Shown: positions 8,881 through 15,851 of the stretch, in pieces
Layout: every line of letters starts with the position of its first letter
Numbering within the stretch: position 1 is the first letter of the stretch
DNA from: Pseudomonas sichuanensis
GTDB taxonomy: Bacteria; Pseudomonadota; Gammaproteobacteria; Pseudomonadales; Pseudomonadaceae
Direction: 5' to 3'
Assembly (NCBI RefSeq): GCF_003231305.1
Contig: NZ_QKVM01000063.1
Location: 1 to 34,767, forward strand
Length of the DNA stretch: 34,767 nucleotides
Position numbers and translations under genes: made by a program
Notes under the pieces: model-generated
Databases searched by the model: none
Seen by the model: only the letters and a program-made list of their open reading frames with translations
What the model was told of the DNA's origin: nothing

Positions 8881-8903
8881 AACCTTGCGATGGACAGTAC
8901 GGG

Positions 8904-9545
8904 TCACCAGCGCAACAGTCGCGGGCCGATGGCCGCGCCCATAAGCACCGGTAGCAACATCCCCAACACATACCAGAGCCCCCAGAACGGCACGCCCATC
9001 TCCGGGCAATGCAGGCAGTAGGCCAGGGTTGCCGTCGAACCGGCCAGCAATCCGCCAGCCGCACCCGCCTGGCGCAGGCGGGTTGGCGCCAGGCCGCGCA
9101 AGGCCCAGAACACAGCGATCAGGCAGGGTAGCGACAGCAAGGCGATGTTCAAGGCACAGGTGCGCCAGGTACGGCCCAGGACCAGGTCGGCGCGGGCTTC
9201 GACAGGAGTACCGAGCAGGCTGATCGCCGCGCCCAGCCACACCAGCACCAAGGGCAGGCCAAGCAGCCCCCACAAGGCGCCGCCCTTCACACCCGGCCGG
9301 GCCAGCCGCTGGGTCAACCACAACCCGAGCAGCGCCAGGCTGGCGGGCAGTGCAACCTTGGCCCAGAACAGTGGCGTGCGGGCAACCTCGCCCAGGTCGC
9401 TGCGTATACCGTAAATGGCCACTGTCATCAGCACCGCGCCGAGCAAACCACCAAGCAGTGCAAGACCCAGGCGCTTCGCCGACACGTGCCGATCCACCAG
9501 GCCCTCGTGGCGGGCCAGCAGGTCAATCCAGTCATCGGTGTTCAT
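8904..9545 (-). CDS. nrsF: NrsF-family (DUF1109) membrane anti-sigma factor
   Basis: A 213-residue protein with an N-terminal cytosolic stretch and six likely membrane helices (from about residue 25 to the end), the DUF1109/NrsF pattern. Members of this family hold an ECF sigma factor inactive and release it in response to metals through conserved cysteines. Here Cys130, Cys141, Cys177 and Cys180 (in LAYCLHCPEMG) lie in or near the membrane, which suits thiol-based metal sensing. The ATG at 9545 is preferred over the upstream GTG/other starts because it begins MNTDDWIDLLARH, typical of the family. The gene overlaps the 3' end of the sigma gene by 14 bases, so the two are translationally coupled. 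Confidence 0.88.
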   Translation of the reverse strand: MNTDDWIDLLARHEGLVDRHVSAKRLGLALLGGLLGAVLMTVAIYGIRSDLGEVARTPLFWAKVALPASLALLGLWLTQRLARPGVKGGALWGLLGLPLVLVWLGAAISLLGTPVEARADLVLGRTWRTCALNIALLSLPCLIAVFWALRGLAPTRLRQAGAAGGLLAGSTATLAYCLHCPEMGVPFWGLWYVLGMLLPVLMGAAIGPRLLRW

Positions 9546-10119
9546 GGTTACTCCTGCCCTCAATCAACCTGGCCAAGGCTTTCAGCCCTCGATGTATGCC
9601 CACCTTGACCGCCGAACTGGAGAGACCGGTGAGGCGTGCTGCTTCCTCCACGGACAACCCCTCCAGCTTCACGTGCACGATGGGCAGGCGCTGACGTGCC
9701 GGCAACTGGTCGAGCAAGCGCTCAAGGTCCAGGCTGGCCTCGGCAGGCTCCGCACCAGTGCCGGCGAACAGGTCGGTGTCATCGTCCAGCGGTGCGTTGC
9801 GCGCCTCGTGGCGGGCAAAGCTGCGCAGGTGATCGGCCAGTTTGTAGCGGGCTATCGCCTGCACCCAGGCGGTCAATGGCTGCTGCGCCTGGTAGGTATG
9901 GCGCGCGTTGTGCACCGCCAGCAGCACTTCCTGCACCAGGTCCTCGACCTCGCTGGGGCGCCAGGCCAGGCGCCGTTGCAAAAAGCCACGCACATGCAAC
10001 GCCAGTGCCGCCAGAAAATCGCGGTATGCCACCGCATCGCCCGAGAGCCCGCGCAGCAGCAAAGCCTGCAACTGCGACTCGCGCGCATTGAGCACTGCCT
10101 GAGGATTAGTTCGTTGCAT
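9532..10119 (-). CDS. sigF: ECF sigma factor, SigF type, paired with NrsF
   Basis: A sigma-70 family factor of about 195 residues. Region 2 is visible as EVEDLVQEVLLAVHNARHTY and LTAWVQAIARYKLADHLR, and region 4 as LPARQRLPIVHVKLEGLSVEEAARLTGLSSSAVKVGIHRG. It probably directs RNA polymerase to the divergent bufferin operon when NrsF senses metal. The apparent ATG at 10119 sits inside a GTAACC-N16-CGAAC promoter on the same strand. Transcripts from that promoter would begin after the ATG and need another start, for example GTG at 10095 (codon 9). Translation from 10119 would require a transcript from further upstream. The C-terminus overlaps nrsF. Confidence 0.9.
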   Translation of the reverse strand: MQRTNPQAVLNARESQLQALLLRGLSGDAVAYRDFLAALALHVRGFLQRRLAWRPSEVEDLVQEVLLAVHNARHTYQAQQPLTAWVQAIARYKLADHLRSFARHEARNAPLDDDTDLFAGTGAEPAEASLDLERLLDQLPARQRLPIVHVKLEGLSVEEAARLTGLSSSAVKVGIHRGLKALARLIEGRSNHEHR

Positions 10120-10135
10120 TGGCCGCCTGGGTTAC
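10109..10135 (-). promoter_or_regulatory. SigF-type promoter overlapping the sigF start
   Basis: On the minus strand GTAACC (10135-10130), a 16-base spacer and CGAAC (10113-10109) match the promoter motif described for Caulobacter SigF (GTAACC, 16 bases, CGAA). The divergent bufA promoter has the same two boxes, and the two regions share further bases around the -10 box (AATGC.ACGAACTA.TCC). This implies that SigF transcribes its own gene. Confidence 0.8.
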
Positions 10136-10253
10136 ACCCTCGCCGCGTTTCTTTTCACCGGTCCCTGTCGCACACCCCTGCCGTGCGAGCGCCAGCCTGC
10201 CTCAATCAAGGTAGGTGGCCTGCGCAGATTGCGAGAAATATTTTGTAGCGGCT

Positions 10254-10280
10254 GTAACCCGAAGGACGAATGCGACGAAC
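10254..10280 (+). promoter_or_regulatory. SigF-type promoter of the buf operon
   Basis: GTAACC (10254-10259), exactly 16 bases, then CGAAC (10276-10280). Transcription would start near 10287, leaving a leader of roughly 45 bases before the bufA ATG at 10334. The motif equals the one on the opposite strand before sigF, which supports both calls. Confidence 0.85.
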
Positions 10281-10333
10281 TAGTCCATGAGCCGCCGGTA
10301 ATTCGCCACGGCCCCACCCTTTGGAGACCCACC

Positions 10334-10621
10334 ATGAAAGCCCTCGCCCTCACCACTGCCGCCCTTGCCCTCGCCTCGCTGGCAGGCGTTGCCATGGCCG
10401 CAGAAACCGCCCAACCCGCCGGCACGGGTGCCGCCATGGAGAAATGCTACGGCGTTGCCATGGCCGGCAAGAACGACTGCAAGGCCGGCGCCGGCACCAC
10501 CTGCGCCGGCAGTGCCAAAAAAGACTATGACGGCATGCACTGGAAGAACGTCCCGGCCGGTTCCTGCACCTCGATCAAGACGCCCAACGGCATGGGCTCG
10601 CTGACCCCGATCAAGTCCTGA
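10334..10621 (+). CDS. bufA: Bufferin precursor peptide (DUF2282)
   Basis: A 95-residue secreted precursor. The first 22 residues form a signal peptide (positive start, Ala/Leu core, AMA-AE cleavage site). The mature part has four cysteines in the family pattern: EKCYG (Cys38), NDC (Cys49), TTCAG (Cys57) and GSCTS (Cys78). DUF2282 peptides made next to a DUF692 enzyme are bufferins: central cysteines are converted to thiooxazoles and the peptide binds copper in the periplasm or outside. The ATG at 10334 has GGAG seven bases upstream; a longer frame from 10229 would cover the promoter and is rejected. First gene of the bufA-B-C-doxX operon. Confidence 0.9.
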   Translation: MKALALTTAALALASLAGVAMAAETAQPAGTGAAMEKCYGVAMAGKNDCKAGAGTTCAGSAKKDYDGMHWKNVPAGSCTSIKTPNGMGSLTPIKS

Positions 10622-10637
10622 GTGCAGGAGGCCGACC

Positions 10638-11471
10638 ATGAACGGCAACACGCGGCTGGGCGCCGGGCTCGGGCTCAAGGCCGAGCACTACGCCCAGGCC
10701 CTGGCCCAGCGCGCCGACGGGCTGTGGTTCGAAGTCCACCCGGAAAACTACATGGTCGGCGGCCCACGGCTCGCCTGGCTTACGCACATCGCCGAGCAGC
10801 ATCCGCTGTCGCTGCACGGCGTTGCGCTGTCACTGGCAGCCGATGCTGAACCGGATGCCACGCACCTGCGGCGTTTGCGCGCCTTGATCGATCAGGTACG
10901 CCCGGCGCTGGTGTCCGAACACCTGGCCTGGTCGGCCTGGCGCGGCCAGTACCACCCCGACCTGCTGCCCTTCCCCCGCAGCAGCGAGGCGCTGGGGCGC
11001 ATCGCCGACAACATCCAGCGCAGCCAGGAGGCCCTGGGGCGGCGCCTTTCCATCGAGAACCCCAGCCACTACCTGCAGTTGCAGGGGCATGACTGGGACG
11101 AGATCGATTTCCTCGCCGAGCTGGTCCGGCGCACCGGCTGCGGCTTGCTGCTGGACGTCAACAACGTGCACGTAAGCGCACACAACCTTGGTTTCGACGC
11201 CACCGACTACCTCCAGCGGTTCCCGGCCCACGCCGTGACCGAGGTGCACCTGGCAGGGTACAGCCACGACGACCAGGGCTCGCTGCTGATCGATTCCCAT
11301 GACGCCAGCATCGCCGAGCCGGTCTGGGCGCTGTACCAAGGGTTGATCGAGCGCATCGGGCCACGCCCGACGCTGATCGAACGTGACGGCAACCTCCCCC
11401 CCTTCGACGAGCTGCTCGCCGAGCGCGACCGGGCCCAGGCGATGCTGGAACAAACTGGAGGCTTGCCATGA
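10638..11471 (+). CDS. bufB: DUF692/MNIO bufferin-modifying oxygenase
   Basis: This 277-residue TIM-barrel protein belongs to the multinuclear non-heme iron oxygenase (DUF692) family. Likely metal ligands are visible at strand ends: SLHG (His60), SEH (Glu94, His95), IENPSH (Glu140), LLLDVNNVHVSAHN (Asp173, Asn176, His178), EVHLAGYSH (Glu202, His204), DSHD (His221) and ERD (Glu249, Asp250). In characterised bufferin systems this enzyme, with its DUF2063 partner, modifies cysteines of the DUF2282 precursor in the cytoplasm. An AGGAGG-like site precedes the ATG, 16 bases after bufA. Its stop overlaps bufC by four bases (ATGA), consistent with the two proteins forming a complex. Confidence 0.92.
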   Translation: MNGNTRLGAGLGLKAEHYAQALAQRADGLWFEVHPENYMVGGPRLAWLTHIAEQHPLSLHGVALSLAADAEPDATHLRRLRALIDQVRPALVSEHLAWSAWRGQYHPDLLPFPRSSEALGRIADNIQRSQEALGRRLSIENPSHYLQLQGHDWDEIDFLAELVRRTGCGLLLDVNNVHVSAHNLGFDATDYLQRFPAHAVTEVHLAGYSHDDQGSLLIDSHDASIAEPVWALYQGLIERIGPRPTLIERDGNLPPFDELLAERDRAQAMLEQTGGLP

Positions 11472-12223
11472 ATCCCTCTTTGCGCCAGTTCCAGGACGCA
11501 TTCGTCGACGCCCTGCAGGGACGGCCGGCGCCGCAACTGGCGGCGTTGACCGCACAGCCGGCGTTCGCGGTGTACCGCAACACGGTGCTGGCTGGCTGCG
11601 TCGATGCCCTGCGCGCCAACTTCCCCAGTGTCGAGCAACTGGTTGGCCCGGCCTGGATGGGCGATGCGGCGGCAGCCTATGCGCAGCAGTCACCGCCCAG
11701 CGACACCCGGCTGATTCACTACGGCGCAACCTTTGCGGCCTTTCTCGACGCGATACAGGCGCAACACGGCCTGCCTTACCTGGCCGATGTCGCGCGCCTG
11801 GACCGCTTGTGGAACGAGGCCTTCAGCGGGCCCTGCGATCCCTGCCTGGACCTCGCCGAACTGGCCGGCATGACCGCCGGCGACCTGGCGCACAGCCATC
11901 TGCGCCCGCGCGCCAGCGTACGCTGGCACTGGTTCGCGCAACATCCGGCGTACAGCCTGTGGCGCTACAGCCGCGAACAGTTGCCCTGGCCGCAGGATCA
12001 GCCCTGGGTCGGCGAAGGTGTGCTGCTGAGCGGCGATGCCGACGGTGTGCGCCATCACCCCCTGGAGCACGGTGGCTGCGCCTTTCTCCAGGCCTGTGCC
12101 GGTGGGCTGACGCTGGACCAGGCGTCGCAGCTCGCGCTGCAAGCTCAACCCGACCTGGACTTCACCGACCTGCTCGGTCGGCTGTTGCAAGCCCAGGCTT
12201 TTCGTCCACTCACATTCGCCTGA
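11468..12223 (+). CDS. bufC: DUF2063 partner protein of the bufferin oxygenase
   Basis: A 251-residue soluble protein whose N-terminal third (LRQFQDAFVDALQG.., AVYRNTVLAGCVDALRANFPSVEQLVG) is the DUF2063 putative DNA-binding-like domain. In this operon type it acts as a partner that presents the precursor peptide to the DUF692 oxygenase, not as a regulator. The rest is less conserved and holds a CDPC motif and several histidines. It is coupled to bufB by an ATGA overlap, and the DoxX gene follows after ten bases. The original domain name suggested DNA binding; operon context argues against that here. Confidence 0.88.
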   Translation: MNPSLRQFQDAFVDALQGRPAPQLAALTAQPAFAVYRNTVLAGCVDALRANFPSVEQLVGPAWMGDAAAAYAQQSPPSDTRLIHYGATFAAFLDAIQAQHGLPYLADVARLDRLWNEAFSGPCDPCLDLAELAGMTAGDLAHSHLRPRASVRWHWFAQHPAYSLWRYSREQLPWPQDQPWVGEGVLLSGDADGVRHHPLEHGGCAFLQACAGGLTLDQASQLALQAQPDLDFTDLLGRLLQAQAFRPLTFA

Positions 12224-12233
12224 AGGAGCTGCC

Positions 12234-12701
12234 ATGGACATCACCCACCCCAGCGGGCCGGCCAACAGCCTGCGCCAGCACTGGAACCGGCTTGCCGAAC
12301 GCCTGCAACGGCTGCTGGGCGACAACCTGTTGTGCCTGGTCGCCCGGTTCGGCATCGCCTCGGTGTTTTTCCTGTCCGGCCGCACCAAGGTCGAAGGCCT
12401 GCTGACCATCACCCCGAGCACCTACGAGCTGTTCCGCAGCGAATACGCCCTGCCACTGCTCTCACCCTGGCTGGCGGCGCACCTGGCCACCTATGCCGAG
12501 CACCTGTTCCCGCTGCTGCTGGTACTGGGCCTGCTGACCCGGTTGTCGGCCCTGGCCTTGCTCGGCATGACCACGGTCATCGAAGTGTTCGTCTACCCCG
12601 ATGCGTGGCCCACCCACCTGACCTGGGCCGGCCTGCTGCTGTTGCTGATCGCTCGAGGGGCCGGGGCCTTTTCGCTGGACCGATTGCTCAAGTTGCGTTG
12701 A
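12234..12701 (+). CDS. DoxX family membrane protein of the buf operon
   Basis: A 155-residue inner-membrane protein with about four helices and the DoxX/DUF417-like opening LVARFGIASVFFLSGRTKVEGLLT. DoxX proteins are often the fourth gene of bufferin operons; their exact job is unknown, with redox or membrane support suggested. An AGGAGC sequence nine bases before the ATG is a good ribosome site. It begins ten bases after bufC and is the last gene of the operon. A REP-type inverted repeat directly downstream may end or stabilise the transcript. Confidence 0.85.
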   Translation: MDITHPSGPANSLRQHWNRLAERLQRLLGDNLLCLVARFGIASVFFLSGRTKVEGLLTITPSTYELFRSEYALPLLSPWLAAHLATYAEHLFPLLLVLGLLTRLSALALLGMTTVIEVFVYPDAWPTHLTWAGLLLLLIARGAGAFSLDRLLKLR

Positions 12702-12726
12702 TGCCTACCAACGACTGACGCAGAAA

Positions 12727-12860
12727 CCTGTAGGAGCGGCCTTGCCGGGGCGCCGGACCGGCCGGAAAGGGCTGCGCAGCAGCCCCGGCAGTCTTGAGCC
12801 AGACTCGAGATCCTGGGGCCGCGCTGCGGCCCGTTCGCGACGCAAGGCCGCTCCTACAGG
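12727..12860. repeat. Pair of inverted REP elements
   Basis: CCTGTAGGAGCGGCCTTG (12727-12744) and its exact reverse complement (12843-12860) bound about 98 bases of GC-rich sequence containing smaller stems. This is the arrangement of paired Pseudomonas REP elements. It lies between the convergent doxX and Nudix genes and could act as a bidirectional transcript end or IHF/gyrase site. Confidence 0.85.
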
Positions 12861-12863
12861 GGT

Positions 12864-13301
12864 TCACGGCCGCGTGCCAGTGCCATGGCCGTGCGCGCGC
12901 AGCGCGGCGCCGAGGAACACCAGCGCCCGCTGGAACAGCGGATGGCAGTCGTTCAGGGGCAGTTGATCGAGCGCGGCCCAGAAGAATTCGAACACGTGAC
13001 CATGGTCATCGAGCGTCTGATGGGCCCATTGTTCCGGTAGCGGTCCCTTCACTTCACACAGCTGGAACGACCAGACCTGCCCCTGGTGGCCGGCATCCCA
13101 GCACCCCAGGTCAGCCTTGATCAGCGCATCGCGGATCCCGGATTCCTCCCACAACTCACGCACGGCTGCCGCACCCGGGGCTTCGCCCTTTTCGATGCTG
13201 CCCTTGACCAGTTGCACACCCGCCAGCGGATGGCGGAACAACAGCAGCCGGGGATACGGCGTGGATGACAACACCACTGCACAGGCTTTGTTGGGGAGCA
13301 T
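12864..13301 (-). CDS. Nudix hydrolase
   Basis: A 145-residue protein with a complete Nudix box: G34-x5-E40-x7-REL-x-EES-G-I, from GSIEKGEAP to EESGI. Such enzymes cleave nucleoside diphosphates linked to another group; the substrate cannot be told from sequence. The N-terminus (ACAVVLSSTPYPRLLLFRHPLAGVQLVKG) forms the first strands of the fold. AAGGA eight bases before the ATG supports the start. It follows arsC by about 73 bases on the same strand and may be cotranscribed, but a link to arsenic is not expected from the family. Confidence 0.9.
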   Translation of the reverse strand: MLPNKACAVVLSSTPYPRLLLFRHPLAGVQLVKGSIEKGEAPGAAAVRELWEESGIRDALIKADLGCWDAGHQGQVWSFQLCEVKGPLPEQWAHQTLDDHGHVFEFFWAALDQLPLNDCHPLFQRALVFLGAALRAHGHGTGTRP

Positions 13302-13374
13302 GACGGTTTCCTTGTCGGCGCTTGCGGCCGGCGATCATACGCCTTCGGCCCGGCCTCTTCCGAGCGGCAAAGGG

Positions 13375-13845
13375 TCAAAGCCCGCCAATACGCGCCAACT
13401 CGCGCTTGAGCGCCTCAGGTTCCAGCGTGGCGAACGGCAACGCGAAGAACGCCCTGCAACGCTGCTCGATACGGGCCAGGGTGGCCTGGAAGGCAGCCTC
13501 GACCGCCGCCTCGTCGCCCACCACCTCGGAGGGATCCTCCAGCCCCCAGTGGGCCTTCAGCGCCGGGCCGAAGTACACCGGGCAGGCCTCACCCGCCGCC
13601 TTGTCGCAGACGGTGATGACGATGTCCGGCGGGTTGTCGGCAAACGCATCGTTACCCTTGCTGCTCAGGCCGGCGATGGCGATGCCGGCCTGCTGCAAGG
13701 TCGCCAGGCTGCGCGGCAGCACCTGCCCCTTGGGGAAACTGCCGGCGCTCACCGCCTGGAAGCCTTGCGGCGCCAGGTGGTTGAACACCGCTTCACTGAG
13801 GATGCTGCGGCAACTGTTGGCCGTGCACATGAACAGGACTCGCAT
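13375..13845 (-). CDS. arsC: Arsenate reductase, low-molecular-weight phosphatase type
   Basis: A 156-residue cytosolic enzyme that reduces arsenate to arsenite for export by ArsB. The phosphatase-like loop CTANSCRS gives Cys7 as nucleophile, with Cys12, Arg13 and Ser14. Two more cysteines, Cys80 and Cys88 in VCDKAAGEACPV, occupy the place of the relay cysteines in thioredoxin-coupled ArsC, but they are eight apart, unlike the seven of the S. aureus enzyme. The general acid aspartate is probably in LEDPSE (about residue 103-104). AAGGAG lies six bases before the ATG. It follows arsB by 27 bases in the order arsR-B-C. Confidence 0.92.
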   Translation of the reverse strand: MRVLFMCTANSCRSILSEAVFNHLAPQGFQAVSAGSFPKGQVLPRSLATLQQAGIAIAGLSSKGNDAFADNPPDIVITVCDKAAGEACPVYFGPALKAHWGLEDPSEVVGDEAAVEAAFQATLARIEQRCRAFFALPFATLEPEALKRELARIGGL

Positions 13846-13872
13846 GAATGCTCCTTCGCAGGGTGGTGGATG

Positions 13873-15156
13873 TCACAGGCTCAGGCGCAGTGCCAGGGCC
13901 GACAGGGTGATCAGCAGTACCGGCAAGGTCAGCACAAGGCCGACCTTGAAGTAATAACCCCAGCTGATGCGCATGCCCTTGCGCGCCAGCACGTGCAGCC
14001 ACAGCAGCGTGGCCAGGCTGCCGATGGGAGTGATCTTCGGCCCGAGGTCGCAGCCGATGACGTTGGCGTAGATCATGGCCTCGCGCACCAGGCCCTCGGC
14101 GCCGCTGGCCTGGATAGACAGCGCCCCGACCAGCACGCTGGGCAGGTTGTTCATCACCGACGACAGCAGCGCCGCGAGCAGGCCGGTGCCCAGGGTGGCG
14201 CTCCACAGGCCGTGGGCGGCGAACTGATCGAGCAGCCGGGCAAGCAGGTCGGTCAGGCCGGCGTTCTTCAGCCCGTACACCACCAGGTACATGCCCAGGG
14301 AGAAGATCACCACCTGCCAGGGCGCCTCGCGCAGCACCCGGCGGGTGGAGATGCGGTGGCCACGGGCGGCGACCGCGAACAGCAGCGCCGCGCACACGCC
14401 TGCCACCACGCTGACCGGGATGCCCAGCGGCTCCAGCGCGAACAGGCCGACCAGCAGCAACAACAGCGTCGCCCCACCGACGGCGAAGGTGGCCGGGTCA
14501 CGTATCGCCGAGCTCGGCGCCGGCAAGGTGTCGGCCGGGTAGCGCTGTGGCAGGTCTCGGCGGAAGAACAGCCACAGCACCAGCAAGGTGGCGCCGATGC
14601 TGGCCAGGTTCACCGGCACCATCACCGCGGCGTAGTCGGCGAAACCCAAGCCGAAATAGTCGGCCGAGACGATGTTCACCAGGTTCGACACCACCAGCGG
14701 CAGGCTGGCCGTATCGGCGATGAAACCGGCGGCCATGACGAACGCCAGGGTCGTTGCTGGGGAAAAACGCAGCGCGATCAGCATCGACATGACGATGGGG
14801 GTGAGGATCAGCGCCGCACCATCGTTGGCGAACAGCGCCGAAACGGCGGCGCCAAGCAGGATGCAAAAGGCGAACAGGCGATGAACGCTGCCCCTCGCCC
14901 AACGCGCCACATGCAGGGCTGCCCACTCGAAGAAACCCGCCTCGTCCAGCAGCAGGCTGATGATGATGATCGCGATGAAGGTGGCGGTGGCATTCCAGAC
15001 GATGGCCCACACCACAGGGATGTCCTGCAGCGAGACCGCCCCCACGGCCAGGGCGATGATCGCGCCCAGCGTGGCGCTCCAGCCGACGCCAAGGCCCCTG
15101 GGCTGCCAGATGACCAGGGTGAGGGTGAAAATGAAGACGGCAACGGCGACCAGCAT
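13873..15156 (-). CDS. arsB: Arsenite efflux permease
   Basis: A 427-residue inner-membrane transporter of the ArsB/NhaD superfamily with about 12 helices spread over the whole length. Family features include GLGVGWSATLGA, the WNATATFIAIIIISLLLDEAGFFEW segment, ALFANDGAALILTPI and MNNLPSVL. It expels arsenite or antimonite using the membrane potential. The reading frame starts at 15258, but the ATG at 15156 has GAGG seven bases upstream and gives the normal N-terminus (MLVAVAVFIFTLTLVIW), so it is chosen. It begins 22 bases after arsR. Confidence 0.95.
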   Translation of the reverse strand: MLVAVAVFIFTLTLVIWQPRGLGVGWSATLGAIIALAVGAVSLQDIPVVWAIVWNATATFIAIIIISLLLDEAGFFEWAALHVARWARGSVHRLFAFCILLGAAVSALFANDGAALILTPIVMSMLIALRFSPATTLAFVMAAGFIADTASLPLVVSNLVNIVSADYFGLGFADYAAVMVPVNLASIGATLLVLWLFFRRDLPQRYPADTLPAPSSAIRDPATFAVGGATLLLLLVGLFALEPLGIPVSVVAGVCAALLFAVAARGHRISTRRVLREAPWQVVIFSLGMYLVVYGLKNAGLTDLLARLLDQFAAHGLWSATLGTGLLAALLSSVMNNLPSVLVGALSIQASGAEGLVREAMIYANVIGCDLGPKITPIGSLATLLWLHVLARKGMRISWGYYFKVGLVLTLPVLLITLSALALRLSL

Positions 15157-15178
15157 GGGGACCTCGCTTGGCAGGTGT

Positions 15179-15526
15179 TCAGCAGCAGGCGGCAGTGCGC
15201 ACCGGGCGCTCGTCCATGTTCTGCAGGCGTGTGGCGTTGGCCTGCAACCACGCGGCATTGGCCTGCAGCGTCAGCTGCAGCACCTCGTGCACCCAGGCAG
15301 GCAATTGCGGATTGAGACGGTAGTACACCCATTGGCCCTGGCGGCGATCCAGCAGCAGGCCGCTGCTGCGCAGCTGAGCGAGGTGACGGCTGATCTTGGG
15401 CTGGCTGTCGTCCAGGGCGCACATCAGTTCGCAGACGCACAGCTCGCCCAGTTGGGCGATCAGCAAGGTGGCGCGAGCGCGGGTCTCGTCCGCCAGGCTC
15501 TTGAAGAGCTCGGGTGGGGTGATCAT
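15179..15526 (-). CDS. arsR: ArsR family arsenic-responsive repressor
   Basis: A 115-residue winged-helix repressor of the ArsR/SmtB family. The arsenite-binding motif ELCVCEL gives Cys30 and Cys32, with Cys36 close by, and the recognition helix is in QPKISRHLAQLRSSGLL, followed by the wing RRQGQWVYYRL. Two more cysteines end the protein. It should repress arsRBC until arsenite binds. It is the first gene of the operon. Its upstream region holds a short direct repeat, a large REP hairpin and an AT-rich palindrome, discussed separately. Confidence 0.93.
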   Translation of the reverse strand: MITPPELFKSLADETRARATLLIAQLGELCVCELMCALDDSQPKISRHLAQLRSSGLLLDRRQGQWVYYRLNPQLPAWVHEVLQLTLQANAAWLQANATRLQNMDERPVRTAACC

Positions 15527-15545
15527 GGCAAAACCTTTGAGCAGT

Positions 15546-15562
15546 GTACGATCAGTACGATC
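15546..15562. promoter_or_regulatory. Tandem GTACGATC repeat before arsR
   Basis: GTACGATC occurs twice with a nine-base period (15546-15553 and 15555-15562), 20-36 bases before the arsR ATG. It could be part of a regulator site or the remains of a duplication. No clear promoter boxes flank it. Confidence 0.3.
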
Positions 15563-15634
15563 GAAGAGCTGGGGCTGACGGCGGATGCCGGGTGCCGGGT
15601 GGCTGCTTGATTCTTTTTTGACGCTGCCGGCCCT

Positions 15635-15715
15635 TTCGCGGGTAAACCCGCTCCCACAGGTTCACCACAATGTTGAAGGTTGTGGTGAACCTGTGGGAGC
15701 GGGTTTACCCGCGAA
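15635..15715. repeat. REP-type inverted repeat with 36-bp perfect arms
   Basis: Arms at 15635-15670 and 15680-15715 are exact reverse complements, separated by a nine-base loop. The outer half contains the P. putida REP core CGCGGGTAAACCCGCTCC; the inner half (CACAGGTTCACCACAA) is also fully paired. It lies between the arsR start and an AT-rich palindrome, so in a long arsR leader it would fold into a very stable hairpin. Confidence 0.9.
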
Positions 15716-15722
15716 GAGCCAA

Positions 15723-15760
15723 TACATATGGAAATTCGAATATACGGATTTCCATATGTA
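15723..15760. promoter_or_regulatory. AT-rich palindrome, candidate ArsR operator
   Basis: Thirteen-base perfect arms (TACATATGGAAAT / ATTTCCATATGTA) surround a centre that continues the symmetry with one mismatch (TCG/CGG). The dyad centre on the minus strand is TATATT, a plausible -10 box for arsR transcription, though no good -35 box is seen. An operator over a promoter fits the regulation of ars operons. The rest of 15761-15851 shows nothing else. Confidence 0.5.
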
Positions 15761-15851
15761 AAGAACAGCCCACCGACCGTAATCTTTCGAATTCGGCCGG
15801 CCACCAGGTGCTGCAGCCATTGCGACCGCAGCACGCAGCACAGCCGTGCCG

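Noticed and set aside
7311..8882. 523-codon minus-strand frame across the acyltransferase
   Set aside because: Shadow frame rich in Gln/Gly/Arg with no motif.
11468..12223. DUF2063 protein as a DNA-binding regulator
   Set aside because: Coupled to the DUF692 gene by a four-base overlap in a bufferin operon, where this family serves as partner of the modifying enzyme.
12727..12860. CRISPR repeats or miniature transposon
   Set aside because: Only one inverted pair, no regular spacers and no target duplication; it fits paired REP elements. No CRISPR array was seen anywhere in the window.
13117..15315. 732-codon plus-strand frame across arsC and arsB
   Set aside because: Low-complexity Gln/His/Arg-rich product typical of a reverse-strand shadow; arsC and arsB are certain on the minus strand.
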